Positions 48,145 to 61,339 are shown, counted from the stretch's first letter. The stretch is 64,000 nt of DNA from Aptenodytes patagonicus (GCF_965638725.1 NC_134951.1:106105811-106169810); one strand, 5' to 3'. Translations and numbers: made by a program. Notes: generated from the sequence alone by a model not told the origin.

Positions 48145-48190
48145 CTTTTTAAAATTTTTTTATATATATTTATATATATATATATATATA
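48145..48190. repeat. AT-rich block with (TA)n inside the VASH2 island
   Basis: TTTTTAAAATTTTTTT followed by TA repeats, flanked on both sides by more than 70% GC sequence. Confidence 0.9.
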
Positions 48191-48260
48191 GGGCCCGGGC
48201 GGCGGCGAGGCCGCGGGGCACCTCCCGGCAGCCGTCCCCGCGGCGCGCCCGGGCTCGGGC

Positions 48261-48278
48261 ATGGCCGCGGGGCGATGA
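48261..48278 (+). promoter_or_regulatory. VASH2: Upstream ORF (five codons plus stop) whose stop overlaps the VASH2 start (ATGA)
   Basis: ATG GCC GCG GGG CGA TGA. The upstream ATG has a strong context (G at -3, G at +4), better than the VASH2 ATG (G at -3, A at +4). The TGA at 48276-48278 overlaps the VASH2 ATG at 48275-48277. If transcribed, it should reduce VASH2 initiation or require leaky scanning or reinitiation. Confidence 0.7.
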
Positions 48279-48568
48279 CGGGCGCGGCGGCGGGCAGCGG
48301 CGGCCCTGGGAGCACCCGCCGTGCGGCGGTCGGCAAGGCGGGGGGCCGGTCGCGGAGCGCCCAGCCGCGGGCGGCGGGCGGCGGCGGGAGCGGCGGCGGC
48401 TCGGAGGAGGAGGAGCAGCGGGACGGCGGGTCGCTCTTCCTGGTGAACAAGAGCGGCTTCCCCATGGACGGGCAGACCTGGGAGCGGATGTGGGGGTACG
48501 TGGAGCGGGTGCACCCCGACGGCGGCGCCGTGGCGGCGGCCATCCGGAGCGCCGCCCGCCTGGCTCGG
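48275..48568 (+). CDS. VASH2: VASH2 exon 1 (coding part)
   Basis: 294 bp, 98 codons, phase 0 at donor GTAAGG, ending IRSAARLAR. The start ATG is the first in this frame in the island. Reading on past the donor (VRRSPRPP...) loses family similarity. Confidence 0.94.
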
Positions 48569-51500
48569 GTAAGGAGAAGCCCCCGTCCGCCCGTTAAAAA
48601 AGGGGAGGGTGCCACAAAGCCCCAACCCAGACATCCCGCGGCTGCTGAGCTTTGTGGGCGTCGAGGGAACGGGGAGACACAAGGGCCGGGCAGGAGGGCG
48701 TCACGCCTCAGCCCCGAGGATGCTCTCGGCCCCTGCGAGGGGCAGCGAGGGGAAAGCTGGAGCGCCTGCTATTTGAAAATACACGAAACGGGTGTGGGGG
48801 CGTGTGCCGCGCGATGCTTAGGAGCTGGAGTTGGTGTCTTGGGAAACAAGTAGAAAGAAAATTACTGTCTTGTCTTGGGGAGGAAAAAGCCGAAAACAAG
48901 AATTAAAAGAAATCTTCGGGGACTGAATGAAGCGCTTTGTGCAATTTAGAGCACATTTTGCTCAGCTCTTTGGAACACAGGCATTTCCTAAAACACAGCC
49001 TCTCTCCTGAAATGTAATAAGGGATTTAAAACTCAGACACTTCATTTCCAGTACATGGAAAGATTCCGAATGCTTTTGTCTTGTACGTTCCTTGGTACAT
49101 GCTCCAAACAGCTCTGCCTGACCCAAGTCTTTTTCCTCCAGCCAGCAAATAAAATGTTGTTGTCTGCTGATGTTCCAAGGCTTCTCACCACTGCACTGAA
49201 TTACTGATCACAATGTCTTTAACACTATTGTCTTTGGCAGACTTTGAGCTTGATTCACTTCTCCCACCAAGCAGCATTAATCTGAGCTGACCGCTGAAGT
49301 CAGCGTTGATTCGTACCCCTCTGCATGCTGGGGTGAGATGGTTGGGGTGGCATCGTCACGGTCCTAGTTGTCAGCGATATGTATCCTTGTTCTTTATGTG
49401 GGGTAGAAAGGAAAAACTCTGTGCGTGGAGAAGTTGAAAGTATATTGAGTAGAGCCGTCTTGCGAAGGCGCTTGTCAAATAAGACGCAGGCTGAAAAGGC
49501 CTTTCATCTGCTGAACCAGACATTGCAGAAGGGAGAAGTGCAATAGGGGCAATCTCTTCCTCTCTGTTCCCCTGCTTCCCTCGTGCTGGCATCAGCCTTT
49601 GTTTGGATGGGGGAGCAGATCCAGCTAAAGAATCATCTGGTTATGCTGGGTTTGTTTGCAGTTCCTTGGTGTGGTTCATCTCATACTTGCACAAGCACTT
49701 GAGGTAGAAATGAAGGGGCAGGGAGAGGGCAGAACTTCTTGTTTCAGTAGCGTGACCAGCTTAACACTGGTCTAAACGGCCTGCAGATCTGTTTGGTGTT
49801 AAGAGACGGCAAAGCACACACTGGACTTGATTTCCTTCCCTTACTTTCCAGCTCTAAAGCATGTAACTTTTACTGGTGACACCTGTAGTGACTGACAAAG
49901 CATCTGGTGAGAGACCTGCCAGTGGCTCCAATGTGCTGGAGCACCCCAGAGAGCACGACCCACGGCTTCTTCCTCAGTGCCGAAGCATGAGGCTGACTTG
50001 GTGTGGTATGTGCTGAAGCTGGGTAGGAGGAAAAAATGTTTTGAAATCTGCTTGGCTAAATCATTTGATGTTAGTTACTAGTTGCTGATCAGTGGAGGGT
50101 GCTGCAAGAGTTGTACTGCATTCCTCCAGCAGTGTCCGGCAGCAAACTCCCTGTCGCAGTGATTAACTTCTTCAAGAGCAGAAAGGCCTGGTGTCCCCTG
50201 AGACTAACTGGCACTTGCTGGCTAAGCCTGGGACCTCTGGGGTCAGAGGGTAGTTTGAGGACCACCTGGTCCTTATTAAGGCCAGCACAGCTCAGGTGAG
50301 CAAATGAAGGTTAGGAGCAGGTTTGTTTGCTACAAAGTGGTAGTGGGTTGCTAAAGTTGTGATGGTAATTTCTGGGTCAAAGTAGGAATGTGAGGGGAGA
50401 GTTGTTCCTTAAATGATGGTACAGCTTTTTTAATTGCCTTCTGCTGCTGGGTATGTGGCACCCTGCAAAAGACCAGGTAGTGCTGATTGGGAGTGACGAG
50501 AAACTTGTGCCTGTGAGAAGATGGCTTGTAATCCACTTGCATTGGTAGTTGGTGGAGGCTGAGTGAGTGGTGTGTGCAACTGCTCCGTTTCTGCATCTGA
50601 TCTGTTCTTAATCCCTAGTGATGGGAGAGAGTTTTCATCCCCTCCCCAAGAAGCTCCGCTTGATTGCTCTAATCATCTTGGTATTAGTCGCGGCGATCAT
50701 ACATGCAGTGTGGTAAGTAGCTTCTTACTGTATTGGCGAGGTTGTCCTTGCTGGAACAAATGCAAACTGCGGGGGTGCAGGGCTGCATCTCTCCTGGGAG
50801 GAAGAGTCCTCAGGAAAAGCCGGCTTGTCTGCAAGGGGGGCAATTTTGGAACCTGAGGGGTCCCTTGCTTGCACCCCCCACCTCTGATTTTTGGCTTGAG
50901 CCAAAAGCGCAGGCTCCCAGTTTGGAAGGGCTGTACAATCCTTTACGTGGCCTGTGATCTTGGAGATACTTGTAGATCTTAATGAATTAAGCATCTCACC
51001 AGCTTTGAGGGCTCTAGCCTGCCGGCTTCATCCGTGCTAAGTAACAGCGTACTTGCAGGGTGAGCTAGCAGAAAATGACTTTCTGGTCATTAAATGAGAC
51101 ACAGTGGAGTCAGGCAAGACAAGTTTCAAACAGGATGTCTGCGGTGAACTGAGACTACAGCATTTCCAGCTGCAGGATGACGGTCTCCAGCTCTGCCATG
51201 AGGTCTTGCTCTGCAGCGGCTCTGCTGTCTCTGGAGCTGCTTGGAAATACTGATACTGGGTCAAGGTCCTTTCGTCTGCCTGGTCTCTGAATTTCACTGG
51301 CTTTATAAATTCATAGTCTGTAGTGCTGTGTCTGCATTTCCTCTCGGCAGCTCTGCCCTCCTGCTACAAACCCTTGCTGGCTCCTGGCTGCTGCGCCGGG
51401 ATGTGCACTAGTAGCTGGAGGGCTGCAGCCTCAACCACAACAATGTCGCGCTTTCCTTCGCTTGAGGTATTGCGCAGCCCTGGCTTCTGCTCTGTGCTGG

Positions 51501-54500
51501 CTGGGTGCCCAGGATTGGTGGTCCTGCAGCTGGGGCAGGAATTTGGGGGGGGAAAAAATGGGTTTTGTTTGGAGGGAGTGGGAGCAGTGGGTGGCTTTCT
51601 GCTGCCCGGCTGGCGGCATGGTGGCGCGTACTGCCCACCCAGCACTGGAAAGAGGAGAGCAGAGCGCTGTCCTGTGCGGGGGAAGACCGGTGGCTGCTTC
51701 TCCCTCGTTGCCTGAGATCTGGAGGGACTTGTGCCTCCTGGCTCGGCAGGCCTGCCGAGGTAACTTTAACCGACAGGTGATGGGATACGTGTCAGCCGTT
51801 GGGAAAACCCTGATTCTCTTTACCTGAGCATGCCCCAGTGGCTGACACGATTGTCCTCCGCCTTGGAGATGGGGAAGCACCTCGCATGGAGGTCCAAAGC
51901 TGACCCCCATGGCGAGGGTGGCCGCTGTGGGTTACAGCAAGGGCTGCGTCCCTCCACACTGGTGCGGTCCCTATGGGATGCTCTCCTGTCCCATAGCTGG
52001 GCGAGGGCAGGGGCCTCCATTTTATGGAGGGCTGGGAAAGGGGTGCTATCCCCCCAGCAGCTCTGCAGCAGCCAGGAGTCTTGCTGGCTGGGACTCCCAT
52101 TTGCCTTGGCACGTTGTGTCATGTTTGTGCAACTTGTGCACCTGGAGTTTTTTATCTTTGATTAAAAGGAGTGTTTATATCAGAGCAGGAATGACTACCC
52201 CTGGAAGGATTTGACAGGCCTGCCTTAATTCCCTTTTTCAGCTGCTTGCTGCTCTTGAAACTCGAGTCTTGTCTGGTGCGTTGAGTCCAGGCCTGCCTTA
52301 GTGCTGAGAGGGACAGGTGGATAATTCGTCCAGACCAAAGGGTCTGGGGACGGAAGGAACTTGTGAAACCAAAAAATTGCCTCTAATGAAGAGGTTAGGT
52401 GTGGAAATTGTGATTAAGAAGCGTTAATGAACCTTGCTCATAACTCCCACTTGTTCGGAGAGAAAACCTGTGTGTGTGCGGTTGTCTCCCATGTGGCGCT
52501 GGGGATGGCGGCAGCATGCTGGAGGCCTGGCCATCTGTCTCCTTGCCACTTAAAATATGTTTCTGTGTGCCAATAATGTAGGAGTGTCTATTTTGAGTTT
52601 TTTCCCTTCTCCGAGGTGTATTTACTATCTGACTGTAGTAACTAGCTACATGTAGTAAATGTTGGGTTTTGGTCGTCTTGGGATTATTGGTGCTCGCTCG
52701 CTGAAAGCAAACACGCAATCCCTCCATCATAGTGGAGGTGGGAGCCGGAGAGGAAAGTCTGTGTGGCAGAGATGGCCCTGTACCGCCTGAACTTGCTTTT
52801 CTTATCTGTAGTCGCTGACTTGAAGTGTCTTTAGAACAGTGATATCTCACTTTATGATCTTCAAACTATTGTAACGATGTCACAAGCCTTGCTTGTGATG
52901 ATGCTTGCTCACGATGCTGCACGCTTTCCTTTGCGCCTTGTGTCACGGCTGCCTAAGTTGCTGGTTCCTGAATTTGGGTCTGCATTAATATTTAAATAAA
53001 CTGTTTCCTCCACTACGTTTGTGAGAATTGTACTAACTTCTTTTAGCCACTCTGCCCACTTTAACATCTGCTGACCCCGTATTTTGCAGTCTCACCCCTA
53101 AAATAAGGGGACTTGGGACAAGGCCCTGCCCCTTTCCTGCGTGGTTACAGCCTCAGGAGCCACGTAGCTGTGGGGATTAAATATGGATTGAGGGCCCGGC
53201 TTCTTAAAGTGCTTAAGCACAAGCAGATGTCTTATGGGATTTTTCCAAAATCCCATTACGGTGCCAGTCTATATCTTTAAGTGTCTTAATATCATTAAAT
53301 ATCTGGGTCCCAGGTGGTCTTCTAGGTACCATGCACTCTCTGCCCAGCAAGTGTGCTGCTGACATGTGGCAGATGGGAAATTATGCAGCTTGAGATCCTT
53401 GTCTCCTTTTATCTTTCTGTCATGGTAGAGGAAACCAAAAATTAGACTTGAAATATCCTCTTGTGGGAGAGAGGACAGCAGAGCCAGTGCTGGGACTCTG
53501 CTCATCCAAACTGCCCTGTGCTAGAAGGGAAAAATGGGAAGCGTTTGCCTTCAGTGCTGGACTGTCTGCCCACATAGGGCAGTGTTTGAGGGATGTTGGT
53601 GGCCAGGACGAGCAGGCTGCCGTGGCGGGGGCCTGCCCTGGCCTTTCCACACCAGCAGGATGGGGCTGGCTCCAGTGCACGGGCAGCCCCTGTTGTCAGC
53701 GGGATGACTTTGCCCAATGCTTGAGTTCACGTGGGGTTTGAGCCATCTGTGCTGCCGCGTTGCATTGCACTAAGCGCATGCCACTGCCCAAGTAAATCAC
53801 TTATCTGCTCTGCAGGGAGCGGTAACTGTCTAACCTCTTTATCTTTTTTTGTGTCCAGCCCTCAGTGCCGCCAGTGCCAAACTACAAGCTCTCCATGTCG
53901 ATCCCAGAATGGCTCCAGGCAATACAGACCTACATGAAGATGCTGCAGTATCCTTCTCCGGCGTGTGGTCCCCAGCGAGAAGGCTGGCTTGTGCCTGGCA
54001 TGAATTAACAAGGGCTTTACCAAATTGCTAGCTGGTCCTGAGGGCTTGGGTTCATTCAGGGGTGAAAGGACACCTCTAAGGATTTGTGATAGCACCTGCA
54101 GCACTGAGCTTGTCACAGCAATCCTCTGGGAGATGTAATTAACTTTAAATGATACTGAAGAATTTAACTGAAGTGACGTTGGTGGGAGCAGAAATGCTTA
54201 TTTTGAAGTTGGTTTATGAGGATATTATGATCGGATCGTGATGCCTGGAGAAATAATGTGGCATCTTGTTGTAAAGCGACTAAGGGAGAGCCGGCGTTGT
54301 AGCAAACCCTTTCTCCCTCTGCCCTCGCAGCCCCTGCGGGCTCCCTGAGGACTGCCTACGTGTTCAGCTTGCAGGGGGTGCTTGTCATTGGGGTGGGGGG
54401 CACAAGCAGCTGTCCTGACTCCGAGGTGGGTAGGCTTGCCTGTGGCACAGGAGCTGACCAAAGGAATGCCCCCTTCCAGGTGTCCCACCTTGCTTGGGGG

Positions 54501-56378
54501 GCTCATCAGAGATGTACACATCCATCCAGCCTCCCTATCGCTGCCCCATGCCTAATACCTGACTGTTTCCTTTGCTGACAGATAATGTTGAAGGAGATGG
54601 TTGCTGGCCCAGATGCTGCCCTTCTCTCTGTTTTCCTTTTTTCTAAACTCTCCCTTTTTGTGTGTGTGTACGTGCATGTGTGTGGGGAAGCAGTGGGGAT
54701 GAGGAATGAATGTAAAGTCCTGGTAAGGATTAAGAAGAGATGTGGGTGGCAGCTGGAAAAGCATCCAAAGATAGCAGGCACGGTTAGCCTGCTGGGGAGT
54801 AGTGGCTGGGATCAAGGCGGCAGCAGGGGTTGGAGCCGCAGCAGTTGCCGTGGGGAGGGAGGCAGGCTGGGGCCAGCCTGCTCTGCGGTGGGATGGCACG
54901 TTTCTCTTCTGCATGTCGGCCACTTGGGCAGGACAAGAGGCTTGCTGCTCAGTGGGGTTGTGCTGGAGAGGAGACCATGTCACGCAGAGCTCCAAAAATT
55001 TTATATTTTTTTTTCCCTCCCAGCAGTCTTGAAATCCTGTACTCTGCTATGTAGCGGGAGCAGGCCTTAGGCACGGGGTTTGGATCTGTGTTCAGAAAAG
55101 CTTCAATGTGGGCTGGGGAACAGGGTCTGGGCTTCCTTTGTGGGCTAAAAGAGTCTGTATGCTTTGTTCAGAGCATTCTGAAAGGGCCTCCTGATTTAGG
55201 TTTTGAAGGCAGGAGGGAAGCAAAGCCTTGTTTCTGGAGAACTCTGAACTCTAATTGAAGTCAGTTCAGAGCATCCTGGTGCGATCTGAAGTTTTTATTT
55301 AGACCATGGTTATACAGCCAGCAGCTGTGCTATTTATGCCTTGCAAGGTACCCTTTGCCTCCACGGGGTCACCTGTTTCTGCCCTGGTATCGCCACCACA
55401 GTTTTGCTGGCGTGAATGTTCTCATGGCCACGTTGGGAACTAGGCTGGGGAACAGATTCAACAGTAAAAATAACCTAGCAAAAGTAAGTGGGTGGTGTGA
55501 TTTTTTTAAAATTTTTGTTGCTGTTGGGGTTTTTTTTCTTTTGTTTTTACTGGACAGATCGGTTTCCTGGTCTGATTTACTGCATTACTGCTTGAACAGC
55601 TATGCTCAAGGAGCGGGGAAGAGGCTGCTGTTGGTGATGTTGCTGCATGGTAGCTTGCACTCCTAGGCAAGTGGTGCTCTGGTCTGGTTGATGGGTGACC
55701 GCCTGCTAGCACCCTTTGTGATGAACTTTTCTCTTATGTTCATAGTGTTAACTAATGTTCTTGAATTGCACTTAGCTGGTTATTTCCATTTCAAGTGCAT
55801 TGTATTTTTTAGAGAATGATTTATATTTCCTAGATGTGAATGGATGCACCTGCTGTGCTTTTGGTTTTTAGGTCATACGTGAGCTATGTGGCTGGCTGAG
55901 TTAAAAACTTATGAAGGAAGTAAGTTCTTTCGAACCATGAATGGTGTTGATTGGTTTGGCTGGACTATAAAAGCTTTCTGTTGCCCAAATGGGAGACTTT
56001 TTTTCAAACTTGTAACCTAATAGTGAGTGGAACCTAGAGGAAAAGTGACTTCATAACCCTCATATGCCAAATTTAAGTGTCATTTTAGACAAACAACCTT
56101 TTTGCTTGACTCTCCACCTAATGCCAGTTAATATGTCATAAAAAGACAAGTGAAAAAAAAATGCTTTATTTCACATGCCAGGGTTTCATTTCTGAGAGTC
56201 AATGGCTTTTACTGCTTGTTTTATGTTTCAACAGGAAATCGGAACTGAAATCCACCTTTTGAGCATTGTTATTTTATTGTTTGACTGTTCAAGTTACTTT
56301 CCTTTAACAGACAAAATTCAGATACAATCACACAGGAACACAGTTCTTCGAGATTAGAAAAAACAGACCTCTAAGTGG
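48275..56378 (+). CDS. VASH2: VASH2 (vasohibin-2), first three coding exons; 3' part lies beyond the window
   Basis: Vasohibin-2 is a transglutaminase-like cysteine protease. With its partner SVBP it removes the C-terminal Tyr of alpha-tubulin, and it is linked to angiogenesis. Exons: 48275-48568, 53859-53947 and 56322-56378, giving residues 1-146 plus part of Gly147. Residues 1-43 are a low-complexity Gly/Ala/Arg/Ser tail, then SEEEEQRDGGSLFLVNKSGF and TWERMWGYVERVHPDG (exon 1). Exon 2 has PVPNYKLSMSIPEWLQAIQ, and exon 3 has QYNHTGTQFFEIRKNRPLSG. VNKSGFP and NYKLSM-type residues favour VASH2 over VASH1. The catalytic Cys exon (KCLEAVILG in the family) was not found before 64000, so intron 3 runs past the end of the window. 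Confidence 0.94.
48569..53858 (+). other. VASH2: VASH2 intron 1
   Basis: 5.3 kb. No exon, mobile element or RNA gene recognised. Overlapping open frames around 51300-52200 are on both strands and show no family signature. Confidence 0.6.
53859..53947 (+). CDS. VASH2: VASH2 exon 2
   Basis: 89 bp after acceptor TTGTGTCCAG. It encodes PSVPPVPNYKLSMSIPEWLQ and AIQTYMKML plus two bases (CA) of Gln128. The donor GTATCC is weak, but the only join that fits exon 3 uses it. Confidence 0.92.
53948..56321 (+). other. VASH2: VASH2 intron 2
   Basis: 2.4 kb, no other feature recognised apart from short T and GT runs. Confidence 0.6.
56322..56378 (+). CDS. VASH2: VASH2 exon 3
   Basis: 57 bp, acceptor AAATTCAG, donor GTAAGT. 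The first A completes CAA (Gln), then YNHTGTQFFEIRKNRPLS, the conserved vasohibin core start. Confidence 0.93.
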
Positions 56379-59300
56379 GTAAGTGTCTCTGGAAATGGTC
56401 TAGTGCCCTTGTCCCACATCGGCTGATCACCTTGGGCATTTAAGCACTGTAGCACCATGGCATGGGAGGGCTGTCTCCTCCATGCCACGGCTCCTCTGGC
56501 AGGGCCAAAACTGTGTATGTTGCTACCTTTGCAAAGAGGGTCCCAGCTTGCTGCTAGGTGGCAAATGGGCCCATTGAGAGCCAACGAGTGGAAGGGCTGG
56601 TCTTGCTCAGCAGCCGTGTGGGAGCTGCATAGCTGCCGGCCAAAGCTGAATGCACAGGGTTGGGAAAACTCTCAGTTCTCACTTGTTGGTGTTGGGTTGG
56701 GAGGGCTGGGCTGCTTTTATGGAAACTATGTAAGTCCTGATATTCTGGTCGCGCTGTAATGCTCTTTGCTGATGGTAGGAAGATATCAACTGCGCAAAAT
56801 GCTGCGGGAATTTTGATGTCGTCACAGGCACAATCCTTTCCCCTGGAGGATCGCAACAGACTGTTTTAAGTCATGGCCTTGCTTCTCCCATTGCTGCTCA
56901 TCTTGCCGTTCCTTCCACATGGTGGACTCATGCGCTGGTTGGCGATGAGTTGTGCAATACAAGTACGAACATGTGTGCAGGGAGCCTGGCAACAGAGAGC
57001 TGGGATCCCTTGCATGTACGAACTGCATTGTACTTAGGACAGCTCTTAATAGGACCCAGTAAATTATAGCAGGTTAGGGTAGGAAGACGTGTTGATAACA
57101 TTATGCTTTTATTTTAGGGTGAAATTTAGATAAGCAGAATATCATTATGCCTGTAGACTGGCCTGTCTCTAGCTCTCCCCAGCTGTCTGTCATGAATCTA
57201 ATGGTCTGTCACTGTAAATTCCAGTTCCCATCCCAGCTCTGCACTTCAGGTTTTCATCTTGCTGACAGAAATCTTTCCCACTTCCTTTCTCTGTAATGTT
57301 CACTGCACCAGTGGAACTAGTTTAGAAGAAATCTTGTGCCTTTAATGATAGATGAGTTTACAGAAGCTTAAACCAATTTTCAGGCTGGTCACTCATTTTT
57401 AAATTTGTCCCATTACTTTTCTCCGAGGAAGTGGAGGATGAAAATGAATTGTGCTCAGCACTCACCACTTGAAAGGTCGGCGTCCTCCTGGGCTGGATGA
57501 AAGCCTGGCTTATGAGGATGGTACTATTTCTGGGAAGGGAACCAATATAGTGCTCACAGCTGGAGGTGCACCTATGGCTTTGGATCCTCTCCTCGGTGGT
57601 ACCATTTCCTCTGTTTACCTGCCTTAGTATTTGCTTGGGGACTCGTGTCTGACTTCTCTCCTTGTCCTGTTGCTGTTAGGACTAATGTGAGTGAATCGGT
57701 ATGTGGTGGCAGGACTTCTGCAGAGTTAAGGAGAGTGCCCCTGGAAATGGTCCAACCCCTCGGGGCAGCTGCTGCCAGCTTGCCAGGCACAGTTGCCTGC
57801 ACCTGGTGTACGCTGGACTTGCATAGTGTTAAGTCCTAAGACCTGTGCCGCTTTGCTCCTTGACCTGCTGGATGGGAGTGCAAGGAGTAGTGGAGCTGTT
57901 AGGAGTATACTTAGCTGCCCAGATCCTGTCGTACTGCAGTGGGGCTCAAGCGCTTGCCCTGTCATGGTTTTTCCAACTTTGAGAAGGGGAATAACGCGTT
58001 GATTGCCCTGTAATGTTGAGGTATCCCTAAAGGCTTTCCTTTCCTTCATCTGGGGTGCGTGGCTGTTCATACCAGCTGAGGATATCTTCCTTGCAGTTGT
58101 CCTTGGTTCCTTGGATTTGTTCTCCTGCTGCCAGGCCAGTTTTCATCAGGGCTGAAAAACACCCACACCTGCAAGTTTTTTTCCTGGGAGGTGTGTTCTA
58201 CTTTGCAAGAAATCTGCTTCCGGCATGGCGACAACAGGCGTCTTGTGCTGAGGCGACAAGCGCTGCTCTGAGCAAGTTTCTGTGGTGTGAAAGGCCTTGC
58301 TTGCTGCAAGTCAAAGTCTGTATTTGCAAGTTGATCGGGCAAGATGCTGAGTACCTCCAATCGCCACCAGCTCCTGGAAGTTGAGGCTGTTCCCAGAGCT
58401 GTGATTTATTGATACTAAACATATTGCTTATTTCATAACATGAGGGCTCGAAGCTAATGAAAGTATTATGAGATCTTTGGCAGCCTCTCTTCAAGAGAGC
58501 AGTGGCCGGACACAAAGAAGCTGAGCACTAGATGGAAATTGAATATTCATAAATTCATGTGAAAGTGTCCTAAAGCAGCTGGGGCATATTAATGAGTTTT
58601 TCTATTATGGAGGGAGGACTAGATATTATAGAGATTTACTGTCAGCATTGGTGTGATGCATGAGAAAATAAAAATGCCTGGCTGCATTTAGGAAGAAGAG
58701 CATAAATTATCTATAGGAACTCATAACATCAAGGGACACAGGCTTGCTGTAATTCAGTATTTACAGTCTCTCTTAAGAAAAAGTCACTGTTAGCTATCAA
58801 CTTGCTTCTAGACTGCCAGACACCCTGTGGATTTGTCTAGACTATAGATAACACTTTTGAAAATGCTAGATTTCTATTGGTGTAGCTGTGTGAGTCGGGG
58901 TGGCAGAGATGTGATCCTGCAAACTGTGTGTGGTGTTCCTGTTGTACTGGCAAACTGTGTCTGAAAATGCATCTTACCTGGCCTGAGTTTGCTGTATTTG
59001 CACAAAATCCAGATTTACAGGTGTAGCTACATCCACCGTAGGAGTGCTTTGCTAACAGAGTATACAAGGTATCCTGACCTGGGATGGTGTCCTTTACATA
59101 GGCTTTGTGATGTACCCTTTCATACTAGGTAGGTAAAGGGCACCCTATGGAGTTCAGCTCTACTGATCCATGGTGTGTGTGTGTTGTGTGTATGCATGCG
59201 ATACAAGTGTTTCAGACACCGATTGAGCTGGTCTTCCTTTTCCCATACAGGATTATGCTGGCAAAACCTACATTACAGCTTTTGTTGGTACAACCATTCT

Positions 59301-61330
59301 GATAAAAAATGGCACTGTTAATTGAAATAGTCATTCTTTAAAACTCCCAAGCCTAGATCATGTAAGAGCTTCAGAAAAAAAAATGTATTTCTGGATATCT
59401 AGTAATATCTGTAACTGCATTCAATGTTAACAAACTTCTATTACTGGCTTTACAAGGAGCAATAAGCCCTCTGCAAGCTTCTGTTCTAGGACGCAGGCAT
59501 GAGCCACAATGAGGAACAAATATCTTTGTCCTCCACAAAGTATCTGGGGAGGTTGTAGATAGGTGCGGTATTGTGCTGTTCCCTCCAGTTAAGTGCCAGC
59601 TGATCAGTGGGACCTACGACTGAAGCAAAAGGTGATGTTTAGGTAGGTTCTGGAGACTTTGAGAAATTACAGCTCAGAAGCTGCTCTGTGAAGATGGAGA
59701 GACATTCAGTGACTGCAGATATAATGGGTAATCAATTGCAATAAAAGAGCATGATAGAAGCAGTCACGTGGGAGCGATGCAACCAAATAACAGCGGGGGG
59801 AGGGTGGAAAATAATACTGTTTTGACACACCATGTTATTAAGGAACCCTGATGGGGCTGTAAAGAAAAATGGGCTCGTACCATTTCCAGACAATAGGCTG
59901 CAGAATGCATTTGAACATCTGCTTCTCTTGCACAAAGAGAGAATGTTACAGATACGGTGCTATGTTTAGCATGTGGTAGAAGTGCTTTTGCCATTGAAAC
60001 AAACTGATTTTGAGAAGATTCACGAGAGCAGTAGCTGCCCTGCTGTTTTATCTCCTTTTACTCCTGTTGATGCCTTCTCTCTTTGCTTCATTGGGAAGAA
60101 TAAAACTGTAAGGAGCCTTAGAAAAACTTGGGAGAGGGAGATTTTACAGACATCGTGCAAGTACCGAGTTGTAGGGAAGGAGAACTTAGTGGAAAATGCG
60201 CTGGAGCATCTCACTAATTCAAAGTTTACTGAAGTCTGTAGGAGTCTTTCTGGTGAAGGTAATGGGCAACCTCTCCTCCTAAGCATGGTTGTCTCTGCAG
60301 TGACTCTAGCGTGATGGGTGCCAGCTGGTGAGATCCTCCAGTTTGGGGCATGCTAAAAGTTTTGAAGCTTTTTCTAACCTGTATATGAGATTGGATGCCC
60401 TAGTGAAAAATCCAGGAGCAAAAGGAATTCATGGTTCCTGAGATGACTGCAGTCACTGCCATTTTAAACAGAAAGCATCCAAAAGATGCAAAATCATCTC
60501 CTCTATGGGCCTTCTCTTAGTGCAGAAAGCAAGGGAGATAATTCAGGTGGGCTTCTGAAAACATTGAAAGAAATTTGAGTCAATTTACAAGGAAATACCA
60601 CCATCTGCCTAGGACTAGACCTCGAGGGAGGAGCGTGCAGCCTGTTTTTTCAGAGGCAGAAAAGTTCACTGTGGTCTGGAATAGAGATCTGCCTGGCAGA
60701 CTTCAGGCAGTGGTGTGAATGCCACGAAGAGGGAAGCTGCATGATGCTTATTTTTTGACTGTGGCAGTCTCTCCCAAGTTACTGGAAGAGGCAGGCGGCC
60801 CCCGTGCTCACCGGGGTCTGTAGAGAGGGTGGCTTTGGGCTAGTTCCCAGCTAACCGTGATACGAGATGGAAAATTACTGCGTTAGAGTATCATATATGT
60901 GGAGTCTGTTCAGATAACTGGAAAGATTTAAAGAAAATTCGGCAAACAAACCCTGCTCAGGCAGGGAATTGAAATGCTTGATGCTGTTTTTTATTTCTTT
61001 CCCTGCTTCCTTAAATAATTCATTCACAAGTTTAATGGTGCAGCCTTTCCGGTTACAATTAACATCTGAGACAGCGTGGTAAGAATTCAGGAGTGAAAGA
61101 AAATAGGGAAAGGACAAGTCAAAGAGCACTTGTAATTAGTTGTTTTCAAATGAGCTGGATGCTCTCTCAGAGAACTGGCAAACAACTTCCAAACCATTAA
61201 TACTTCTGTTAGAGGGTGTGAGGAGGATGGGTGCTCTTGTTGGAAACTGGGGAAGGCAAAGATACCAGCCTTTAAAACAAATAAGGGAAAAGGTAAGTCT
61301 AGGAACTGTGTGGGTTTATCTGCAGTTTCA
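56379..61330 (+). other. VASH2: VASH2 intron 3, first part
   Basis: No exon recognised. I searched for the catalytic-Cys exon without success. Short GT runs near 59170. Open frames here look like chance. Confidence 0.55.
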
Positions 61331-61339
61331 GGAAAAATG

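Larger units (their letters stand above)
47651..48274 (+). promoter_or_regulatory. VASH2: VASH2 CpG-island promoter and 5' UTR
   Basis: Dense CpG sequence with GC boxes (GGGCGGGCGG near 47940, GGGGCGGGCGGGCG near 48070) and CCAAT on the + strand at 47920-47924 (GCCAATAGG). It is interrupted by a 45-bp AT block (48145-48190) just before the last GC-rich stretch. The AT block could serve as a TATA-like element, but the start site cannot be fixed. Confidence 0.65.

Noticed and set aside
48569-48853. Reading VASH2 exon 1 on through the donor as one 192-codon frame
   Set aside because: Family similarity stops exactly at the GTAAGG donor and resumes in exon 2 at 53859.
51323-52214. Cluster of overlapping open frames on both strands in VASH2 intron 1
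   Set aside because: Moderate GC makes stops rare; none has a family signature or fits VASH2 exons.
53437-53741. Open frames just before VASH2 exon 2
   Set aside because: They end before the exon acceptor and do not resemble vasohibin.
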